A stretch of 64,000 bases of DNA, from NCBI RefSeq assembly GCF_021462525.1, contig NZ_JAKEDT010000004.1, forward strand, positions 15,395-79,394. The letters run 5' to 3'. A program made the position numbers and the translations under genes. The stretch's first letter is position 1. Each line of letters opens with the position of its first letter. This document shows positions 45,955-53,202 of the stretch, piece by piece. The notes below the pieces were generated by a model that saw nothing but the letters and a program-made list of their open reading frames with translations, searched no databases and was not told where the DNA came from. The DNA comes from Thermus caliditerrae. GTDB lineage: Bacteria > Deinococcota > Deinococci > Deinococcales > Thermaceae.

Positions 45955-45964
45955 GTCCTAGGAC
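45955..45964. promoter_or_regulatory. GTCCTAGGAC palindrome upstream of the GYWKxH lipoprotein gene
   Basis: 10-bp palindrome 82 bp upstream of the lipoprotein ATG. On the minus strand it reads GTCCTAGGACTTT, 13 nt identical to the core of the palindrome at 48095-48120. A weak TTAAAC-17-TGTAGC promoter (45916-45944, minus) lies just downstream, placing the palindrome near -50, as expected for an activator site. Confidence 0.5.
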
Positions 45965-45994
45965 GATTTGGATGGAAGTCTGACGTGCCTCTGC

Positions 45995-46513
45995 TCAGAA
46001 GAGAAAGCGCATGTGGGCCAGCTGCGTTCGCTTCTTCACCCCGAGTTTCTGGAAGACTACGGAGAGGTGGGCCTTCACCGTTTTAACAGAGATGCCAAGC
46101 TCCTTGGCGATCTCCTCGTTGCTGAGGCCGATGGCGGCCAAGCCGGCCACTGCCTTTTCCCTTTGTGTGAGGTGGGGGAAGGGCTCCCCCACCAAAGCGG
46201 CCACCACCCGCCTCTCTGCCCAAACTTCCCCTTGGGCCACGGCCTTGAGGGCCTTTTCTAGGACCTCGAGGCCCTGTTCCGGGTACAGGTAGCCCCTATA
46301 CCCCTTCCTCAGGGCTTGGGTTGATTGGCCCGGGTCCTTGAGGAGGATCACCGTGGGCACCGGCGGCGGGGCGTGGACCTCCCGGTCCACCTCCACCAGG
46401 CCCACCTGGGCCAGGAGGGGGTGTTCCACCATCTCGAAGCCCCGGGCCTTCAGGGCCTCTGCCAAGGCTTCCTGCTCGGCGTAGATGGGAAGCTGGAGCC
46501 AGACCTTCACCAT
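45995..46513 (-). CDS. LuxR/NarL-type transcriptional regulator with degenerate receiver (172 aa)
   Basis: The C-terminal GerE/LuxR helix-turn-helix is clear: LTQREKAVAGLAAIGLSNEE then ELGISVKTVKAHLSVVFQKL (residues about 115-165). The first 100 residues have the length and strand/helix rhythm of a receiver (VKVWLQLPIYAEQEALAEAL; PTVILLKDPG; KGYRGYLYPEQGLEVLEKAL), but no phospho-accepting Asp stands at the expected place and no kinase is adjacent. It may therefore work without phosphorylation. It sits between two exported-lipoprotein genes that share a palindrome, making it the obvious candidate regulator. A TAAACT -10 lies at 46525-46530 (minus). Confidence 0.85.
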   Translation of the reverse strand: MVKVWLQLPIYAEQEALAEALKARGFEMVEHPLLAQVGLVEVDREVHAPPPVPTVILLKDPGQSTQALRKGYRGYLYPEQGLEVLEKALKAVAQGEVWAERRVVAALVGEPFPHLTQREKAVAGLAAIGLSNEEIAKELGISVKTVKAHLSVVFQKLGVKKRTQLAHMRFLF

Positions 46514-46552
46514 GGCCTAGCCCCAGTTTACCCAGATTCCCTGGTTTTACCC

Positions 46553-48037
46553 TTAGCGGGTGAGGTTGAAGTAGGTCTCCGCCAGGGGGATGTCCGCGTA
46601 GGAGACCGTGGTGCGGTAGCACCCCAAGCTCCAAGCCGTCTGGGTCTTCAGGTTGAAGATGTAGTGGCCGCTGTCGGGATCATAGCGCCAGGCGGTGGAG
46701 CCGGTGGGGTAGTCGTTGCCCTGCGTTTCCTCCCCGGTCAGGGCGCTGCAGCTGCTGACATAGCGCAACACCAGCCGCAGGCCGTCGGCCAGATCGGTGG
46801 CGGGTGTGCCGTCGGCGTAGGTGGGTGGGTAGAACTTGTGGGGGATGGCGGAGCTCCGCTTGTGGGCGCTATACGGGGCGGCCATGCGCAAGGGGGGTAA
46901 GAAGCTTGCAGGGTTCACGTTCAGGGTCACGAATACCTGGAAGCTGGCCTGGCTCTCGTTGGGGGGAGGGGGTGCGGCGCTTACGGGGGCGCGGTAGGTG
47001 GCGCTGTCCCGGGCGGTGCAGACCACGGTCTGGGTGGCCCCGATGGGGATGTAGCTCCCCTCCGCAGGGGTGCAGGTCACGGTCACGGGCTCCGAAACGC
47101 CGTTCGGGTCGCTAGCGGAAATGCCAAGATCCGCAAGGTTTAGGGCCCATCCCTGGATGTTCTGGGCGATCCGGGTCGCGGTGCCGCTGGGCACTCCAAA
47201 GAAGATGGGCGGGGTCGAGTCCTCCACGTATACGGGGAAGCTCGCGCTGGCGGAAAGTCCCCCGGAGTCGGTTACGGAGCAGGTCACCGTGGTTTCGCCG
47301 ATGGGGAAGAGGGTACCGCTTGTGGGGGTGCAGACCACGCTCCCCGTGAGGTCCCCGTTCTCGAGGTCCGTGGCCGTGACCGAGAAGGCCACCTGGGCCC
47401 CGGCGGGGCCGGTGGCCTCTGCCAGGACGAAGTTGGGCACGGTGAGGGTAGGGGGCGTGTTGGAGGGAGGGGGGTCGGTGGCAGGGCAGGGGTTGAAGCT
47501 CACGTGGACGGTGACCTCGGACTGCCCAGGAGGTGTCTGGAGCCTTCCGGGACCGGAGCTGGGCTGGGGATCCCGGGGCTCCACCGTAAAGGCGCTGGTG
47601 CCCGTGGCAGGGGAACCCCCATTCCGCACGGTGAGCGTCACCGTTTTGGGCTGGTCGCTGGCGCTTTGGAAGGTGACGGTGGCTTCATCCGACCCCACCC
47701 ATGCCCCTGCCTCGTGGGCCCAGGTGGTGTAGACCTTGAAGGAGGCAGGGTAGGCCTGCGCAGGCGGTGTCTTGATGGCGTAGCTCACCTGCACCGTGCT
47801 GGGAGCCCCGTTGGCGCAACCGTCCACCGCCAAGGGAGTGGTCTGGGAGCCCACCACGGAGGCCAGCTGGCCCTCGAGGTTCCCCTGGGGCCGGAGGGGT
47901 GCCGCCGCGGCCTTGGGGGCAGGGATTCCTTCGGTTACCACGATCTCCTGCGGCCCCACCTCCCCTTGTGGCCCAGAACAAGCGGCGAGGACGAGGAGGG
48001 TTAGTCCGCCGATAAAGGCTTGTCCATAGGTCTTCAT
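46553..48037 (-). CDS. Exported lipoprotein with HYR/Ig-like domains (494 aa)
   Basis: Lipobox LLVLAACSG (Cys20), then an Ala/Pro-rich linker. Two HYR-like modules (an Ig-like fold first described in hyalin) are visible: VAFSVTATDLENGDLTGSVV with GETTVTCSVTDSGGLSASAS (about 215-275), and VTVTCTPAEGSYIPIGATQT with VVCTARDSA (about 320-350). The C-terminal 110 residues (FYPPTYADGTPATDLADGLR; TAWRYDPDSGHYIFNLKTQT) resemble a module seen at the C-terminus of other PxKF/HYR-type surface proteins. SD GGGAGGT precedes the ATG. The LuxR-type gene follows on the same strand after 39 bp. Likely an outer-surface adhesion or scaffold protein. Confidence 0.8.
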   Translation of the reverse strand: MKTYGQAFIGGLTLLVLAACSGPQGEVGPQEIVVTEGIPAPKAAAAPLRPQGNLEGQLASVVGSQTTPLAVDGCANGAPSTVQVSYAIKTPPAQAYPASFKVYTTWAHEAGAWVGSDEATVTFQSASDQPKTVTLTVRNGGSPATGTSAFTVEPRDPQPSSGPGRLQTPPGQSEVTVHVSFNPCPATDPPPSNTPPTLTVPNFVLAEATGPAGAQVAFSVTATDLENGDLTGSVVCTPTSGTLFPIGETTVTCSVTDSGGLSASASFPVYVEDSTPPIFFGVPSGTATRIAQNIQGWALNLADLGISASDPNGVSEPVTVTCTPAEGSYIPIGATQTVVCTARDSATYRAPVSAAPPPPNESQASFQVFVTLNVNPASFLPPLRMAAPYSAHKRSSAIPHKFYPPTYADGTPATDLADGLRLVLRYVSSCSALTGEETQGNDYPTGSTAWRYDPDSGHYIFNLKTQTAWSLGCYRTTVSYADIPLAETYFNLTR

Positions 48038-48094
48038 TTCTGCTTGACCTCCCGTTCATATCCAGGCTAGGCCAGCCGCCGCCTCCAAGGAAAC

Positions 48095-48120
48095 GGCCCA
48101 AAGTCCTAGGACTTTGGGCC
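48095..48120. promoter_or_regulatory. Perfect 26-bp palindrome upstream of the HYR lipoprotein gene
   Basis: Half-site GGCCCAAAGTCCT followed exactly by its reverse complement, centred 70 bp upstream of the lipoprotein ATG. It lies 20 bp past the stop of the carboxyltransferase gene and is followed on the minus strand by GTTTCCTT, so it could also fold as that gene's terminator. Its central GTCCTAGGAC recurs upstream of the second lipoprotein gene, where no terminator is possible, which favours a protein-binding site. Confidence 0.6.
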
Positions 48121-48139
48121 CACCTGCGCTTCGGGGAGC

Positions 48140-49705
48140 TCATAGGGGGATGTTGTCGTGCTTCTTGTAGGGCCTTTCCTCCTTCTTGTCCCAAAGCATC
48201 TTGAGGTGCTGGTAGAGGAGGCGCCTCGTGTGGGCGGGGTCGATGACGTCGTCGATGTAGCCCCGGCCCGCCGCCACCCACGGGTTGTCAAAGGCCCGGC
48301 GGTACTCCTCGATCTTGCGGCGGCGGGTCTCCTCAGGGTTGGGGGAGGCCTGGATCTCCCGGCGGTAGATGATGTTGGCCGCCCCCTCGGCCCCCATCAC
48401 CGCCACCGCCGCCGTGGGCCAGGCCAGGACCACGTCCGCCCCCATGTCCTTGGAGTTCATGGCCAGGTAGGCCCCCCCGTAGGCCTTGCGGGCGATGAGG
48501 GTGATCTTGGGCACCGTGGCCTCGGCGTAGGCGAAGAGCATCTTGGCCCCGTGGCGGATGATGCCCCCGTGCTCCTGGGCCACCCCGGGCAGGAACCCGG
48601 TCACGTCCACCAGGGTGAGGAGGGGGATGTTGAAGGCGTCCATGGTGCGGATGAAGCGGGCGGCCTTGTCCGAGGCGTTGATGTCCAGGGCCCCGGCCAT
48701 GAAGCGGGGGTTGTTGGCAATGACCCCCACGGGGTAGCCGCCAAGCCTTCCCAGGCCCACGATGATGTTCCGGGCGAAGCCCGGCTGGATCTCCAAAAAC
48801 TCCCCCTCGTCCAGGAGGGTCCTGATGACCTGGTGCATGTTGTAGGGCCTTTTGGCATCCGGATGGACGATCTCCAGGAGCTCCGGAGTGGGGCGGTGGG
48901 GGTCGTCCTTGGGCTCCAGGACTGGGGGTTTTTCCCGGCTGTTTTGCGGCAGGTAGGAGAGGAGCTTTTTGATGAGGTCCAGGACCTCCTGGTCGTTTTG
49001 GCCTTCCAGGTGGGCCACGCCGCTTTTTTCCATGTGCACGTCCGCCCCGCCCAGCTCCTCAAAGCTCACCTCCTCCCGGGTCACGCTCCGGATCACCTCG
49101 GGGCCGGTGATGAACATGTAGCTGGTCCCCCGGCTCATGAGGATGAAGTCGGTCATGGCCGGGCTGTAGACCGCTCCCCCGGCGCAGGGGCCCAGGATGG
49201 CGGAGATCTGGGGCACCACCCCGGAGTAGATGGCGTTGCGGTAGAAGACCTCGCCGTAGCCGGAGAGGCTGTCCACCCCTTCTTGGATGCGGGCCCCGGC
49301 GGAGTCGTTGAGGCCGATGATGGGGGCCCCCACCTTGGCCGCCAGGTCCATGAGGCTGGCGATTTTGCGTCCGTGCATCTTGCCCAGGGAGCCGCCCAAG
49401 ACGGTGAAGTCCTGGCTGAAGAGGAAGACCAGGCGGCCCCCGATGGTGCCGTAGCCCGTCACCACCCCGTCGGCCGGGGCCTCGAGGCCCTCCATGAGCC
49501 CGGTTTCCAGGTGCTCGGCGAAGGGCATGAGCTCCACGAAACTTCCCGGGTCCAAAAGGTATTCTATTCGCTCCCGGGCGGTGAGCTTGCCCTGCTGGTG
49601 TTGCTTTTGGATGCGGTCCTTGCCGCCGCCCAGGAGCACCTTTTTGCGCCGCTCTTCCAGTTCGGCAAGAAGTTCGTCCAGGATGAGTCGGGCGTTGTCG
49701 GCCAT
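48140..49705 (-). CDS. Acyl-CoA carboxylase, carboxyltransferase (beta) subunit, 521 aa
   Basis: Transfers carboxyl from biotin to propionyl-, methylcrotonyl- or acetyl-CoA. The crotonase-fold halves are clear: GKLTARERIEYLLDPGSFVE, GLNDSAGARIQEGVDSL, ILGPCAGGAVYSPAMTDFIL, and in the C-terminal half VDVTGFLPGVAQEHGGIIRH and KAYGGAYLAMNSKDMGADV. It ends DNIPL, typical of propionyl-CoA carboxylase beta chains (KHxNIPL). No biotin-carboxylase subunit is in the window. ATG 49705 is preferred to the upstream ATG at 49738 because a TATCAT -10 ends 9 nt before it. The neighbouring acyl-CoA genes support a catabolic acyl-CoA role. Confidence 0.92.
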   Translation of the reverse strand: MADNARLILDELLAELEERRKKVLLGGGKDRIQKQHQQGKLTARERIEYLLDPGSFVELMPFAEHLETGLMEGLEAPADGVVTGYGTIGGRLVFLFSQDFTVLGGSLGKMHGRKIASLMDLAAKVGAPIIGLNDSAGARIQEGVDSLSGYGEVFYRNAIYSGVVPQISAILGPCAGGAVYSPAMTDFILMSRGTSYMFITGPEVIRSVTREEVSFEELGGADVHMEKSGVAHLEGQNDQEVLDLIKKLLSYLPQNSREKPPVLEPKDDPHRPTPELLEIVHPDAKRPYNMHQVIRTLLDEGEFLEIQPGFARNIIVGLGRLGGYPVGVIANNPRFMAGALDINASDKAARFIRTMDAFNIPLLTLVDVTGFLPGVAQEHGGIIRHGAKMLFAYAEATVPKITLIARKAYGGAYLAMNSKDMGADVVLAWPTAAVAVMGAEGAANIIYRREIQASPNPEETRRRKIEEYRRAFDNPWVAAGRGYIDDVIDPAHTRRLLYQHLKMLWDKKEERPYKKHDNIPL

Positions 49706-49724
49706 ACTGGCCGCATGATACACT
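49695..49724. promoter_or_regulatory. Divergent promoters of the carboxyltransferase and coiled-coil genes
   Basis: Plus strand: TTGTCG (49695-49700), 18-bp spacer, TACACT (49719-49724), predicting a leader of about 45 nt for the gene at 49777. Minus strand: TATCAT (49715-49720) ends 9 nt before ATG 49705. The two -10 boxes overlap. Confidence 0.5.
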
Positions 49725-49776
49725 AAGAAGCCGGGCATCGTTCCAGCTTGCTTGGCCTGGCAAGGAGGTGATGCGC

Positions 49777-50199
49777 GTGAGGCGATGGTTGACGTATGCC
49801 CTGCTGCTCGTGGTGGCCTTCTTCCTGGGGTGGGTGGGCTACCGCGAGTACGTCTGGTTACAGGCCCTCGAGGGCCGGGTAGCCTCCTTGGAGGCGCGGC
49901 TTTCCGCCCAGGAAGATGGGCTAAGGGGCTTGGCCGACCGGGTGGGCAAGCTGGAAGGGGAGGTTTTTAAGGCTCCTGCACCGCCCCTTTCCCTGCCTGC
50001 GGTCCCCGAGGCGCCCGGCGTCCCCGCCTGGCCTTACGCCGTGGGCGTGGTGGTGGTGGCCTTGCTCCTCTACCTCCTGCTGCGGATGCTCCAGGGTGGG
50101 GGAAGGGCCCGGGCGACAGAGGGGACCAAGGGGGAAAACGAGCTCCACAGCGAAATCTCCCGCATGGAGGACGAGGGAGCCCCTCCTTCCAAGGGATAA
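49777..50199 (+). CDS. Small membrane protein with periplasmic coiled coil (140 aa)
   Basis: An N-terminal helix (LTYALLLVVAFFLGWVGY), a heptad-like coiled coil (LQALEGRVASLEARLSAQED, then LRGLADRVGKLEGEV), a Pro/Ala-rich linker and a second membrane helix (YAVGVVVVALLLYLLLRML) with a charged C-terminal tail. No family recognised. GGAGG at 49764-49768 is 8 nt before GTG 49777, better than its 2-nt spacing to ATG 49771; ATG 49771 remains possible. It stands between two convergent or divergent acyl-CoA units without an obvious link. Confidence 0.7.
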   Translation: MRRWLTYALLLVVAFFLGWVGYREYVWLQALEGRVASLEARLSAQEDGLRGLADRVGKLEGEVFKAPAPPLSLPAVPEAPGVPAWPYAVGVVVVALLLYLLLRMLQGGGRARATEGTKGENELHSEISRMEDEGAPPSKG

Positions 50200-50224
50200 A
50201 GAAACCAGCCCGCTGAGGGGCTGG
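50198..50224 (-). terminator. Rho-independent terminator of the acd-etfBA operon
   Basis: Minus strand: CCAGCCC (50218-50224) pairs with GGGCTGG (50205-50211) across a 6-nt loop, followed by TTTCTTT (50198-50204). It lies 23 bp after the etfA stop. Confidence 0.75.
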
Positions 50225-50247
50225 TCGGGCAGGGGTTTCCCCGCCCC

Positions 50248-51189
50248 TTAGTCTTTGAGCTTCTTCACCGCCTGGATGAGGGCGGGTAGGACCTGGTGTA
50301 CGTCCCCCACGATGCCGTAGTCCGCCTGCTTGAAGATGGGGGCCTCGGGGTCTTTGTTCACCGCCACGATGAACTTGCTCTTGTTCATCCCTGCCAGGTG
50401 TTGCACCGCTCCGGACACGCCCAAGGCAATGTAGAGGGAAGGCTGCACCGTCTTGCCGGTCTGGCCCACCTGCTCGGCGTACGGGCGCCAGCCCGCGTCC
50501 ACCACCGCCCGGGTGGCCCCCACCGCCCCCCCGAGGAGGAGGGCTAGCTCCTCCACCTTTTGGAAGGCCTCGGCGCTTCCCATCCCCCGGCCCCCGGTGA
50601 CCACCACGTCGGCCTCGGTGAGGGAGACGCCCTTCTTCTCCTCCTGTACCCGTTCCAGCACCTCCACCGTGGGCACCGAGGGCACGCTCAGGGCCACCAC
50701 CTCGCCCTGGCCCCCCAAGGGCTCCGCCAAGGGGGTGGTGTTGGGCTTCACCGTGAGGACCGCGGGGAGGCCGCTTCGCACCTTTTGGGTCACCCGGTTC
50801 AGGTAGGCGTAGCGGGTGGCGTAGACCCATTCCCCTTCCGTCCAGGAGTCCAGGGTGTCCTCCAGAAGCCCCGCCTTGAGGGCATAGGCCACCCGGCCCA
50901 GGTAGGCCCGGCTCTGCCTCGAGGAGGGCACCAGGATGACCTTGGCCCCAGCCTTGGCCGCTTCCAGCACCCCAGCCGCCCACTGCTCGGCGGTGTAGGG
51001 GCCGAGCTCGGCCACGTAAAGGGTGTCCACGTAGCCTCGGGCCTCCTCCACGGGGGCCGGGCCTTCCGCGAGAAGCACCCCTGCCACCTTCGCTCCCAGG
51101 GCCTCGGCCAGCTTCCGGGCCCGGGTGAGGGCCTCGAGGCTTCCTTTCCTCAGCTTGCTTCCGTCGTGGTCCAGCACCACCAGGATCAT
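50248..51189 (-). CDS. etfA: Electron transfer flavoprotein, alpha subunit
   Basis: Carries FAD and passes electrons from acyl-CoA dehydrogenases towards the respiratory chain. At 313 aa it is normal. The N-terminal domain begins [20 protein letters not shown]. The C-terminal FAD domain has [60 protein letters not shown] and [20 protein letters not shown], the standard ETF-alpha signature. TAGGAGGT precedes the ATG. Third gene of acd-etfB-etfA, ending at a terminator. Confidence 0.95.
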   Translation of the reverse strand: MILVVLDHDGSKLRKGSLEALTRARKLAEALGAKVAGVLLAEGPAPVEEARGYVDTLYVAELGPYTAEQWAAGVLEAAKAGAKVILVPSSRQSRAYLGRVAYALKAGLLEDTLDSWTEGEWVYATRYAYLNRVTQKVRSGLPAVLTVKPNTTPLAEPLGGQGEVVALSVPSVPTVEVLERVQEEKKGVSLTEADVVVTGGRGMGSAEAFQKVEELALLLGGAVGATRAVVDAGWRPYAEQVGQTGKTVQPSLYIALGVSGAVQHLAGMNKSKFIVAVNKDPEAPIFKQADYGIVGDVHQVLPALIQAVKKLKD

Positions 51190-51199
51190 GGGCTACCTC

Positions 51200-51943
51200 C
51201 TAGATGACCTTGGCTTCCTCGTGGAGAAGCCGCACCAGCTCCTCTGCCGCCGCCACCGGGTCCTTGCCGTCCAGCACCTTTTGCAGGCGAGCTTTTTCCT
51301 GAATGCTTTCCTCCAGGATCTCCACCCTGGCCCCACCCTGGAAGGCCACCTTGCGGATCTCCTTCTTCTTGGCCTTCATGATGCCGGGCAGGGTGGGGTA
51401 GCGGGGCTCGTTCAGGCCTTGTTGCGTGGTGAAGACGGCAGGAAGCCGGACCCTCACCCACTCCGCTCCCTCGTCCAGGTCGTGCTTGGCCCGGGCGGTT
51501 TCCCCCTCCAGCTCCAAAGCCGTGGTCCAGGCCACCACCGGCACCCCCAGGGCTTCGGCCAGGGCGGCCCCCAGGGCCTGGCTGTCCCAGTCCGCCTGCT
51601 GGCCTCCGGTGAGGACCAAGGTGGGGGCTTCCTCCTTCAGCACCGGGGCTAAGGCCTCGGCCACGGTCACCGGGTCGGCGTAGCCCTCAAAGACCACGTG
51701 CACGCCCCGGTCCATGCCCATGGCCAAGGCGGTGCGGATGGCTTCCTCGGTGCGCTCGGGGCCGAACCCCACCACCACCGCCTCCCCCCCGTGCTTTTCC
51801 TTGAGGCGCAGGGCTTCCTCCACCCCGTACTCGTCCATCTGGTCCAGGATCAGGGTGGCCCCTGAGAGGTCCACCCGTCCTCCCTGGATCTTCAGCCTGC
51901 TCTCCCCGTCGGGTACCTGCCGGATGACCGCCACGACCTTCAT
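51200..51943 (-). CDS. etfB: Electron transfer flavoprotein, beta subunit
   Basis: AMP-binding partner of EtfA. At 247 aa it is normal. It begins MKVVAVIRQVPDGESRLKI, then DEYGVEEALRLKEKHGGEAV, VVGFGPERTEEAIRTALAMG (nucleotide-binding region) and TGGQQADWDSQALGAALAEA. The C-terminal recognition loop region is LPAVFTTQQGLNEPRYPTLP. AAAGGAGG precedes the ATG, 13 bp after the acyl-CoA dehydrogenase stop. Confidence 0.95.
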   Translation of the reverse strand: MKVVAVIRQVPDGESRLKIQGGRVDLSGATLILDQMDEYGVEEALRLKEKHGGEAVVVGFGPERTEEAIRTALAMGMDRGVHVVFEGYADPVTVAEALAPVLKEEAPTLVLTGGQQADWDSQALGAALAEALGVPVVAWTTALELEGETARAKHDLDEGAEWVRVRLPAVFTTQQGLNEPRYPTLPGIMKAKKKEIRKVAFQGGARVEILEESIQEKARLQKVLDGKDPVAAAEELVRLLHEEAKVI

Positions 51944-51956
51944 CCTTTGCCTCCTT

Positions 51957-53102
<1,146 letters not shown>

Positions 53103-53144
53103 GGCTTCCCTCCTGGAAGGCCAAGGGGCCCTACTCTTTGACCA

Positions 53145-53173
53145 AGTCTAAGATTTTGCCCTTCCCCTTGCAA
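53145..53173 (-). promoter_or_regulatory. Promoter of the acd-etfBA operon
   Basis: Minus strand: -35 TTGCAA (53168-53173), 17-bp spacer, -10 TAGACT (53145-53150). The predicted start near 53138 gives a leader of about 35 nt that includes the SD. Confidence 0.65.
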
Positions 53174-53202
53174 CCCCGGCCCCATGCTACCATTGGAGGC
53201 AG

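Noticed and set aside
48158-49726. 522-aa plus-strand frame opposite the carboxyltransferase gene
   Set aside because: Valine/Gly/His-rich composition without motifs; the minus-strand gene is clearly real.
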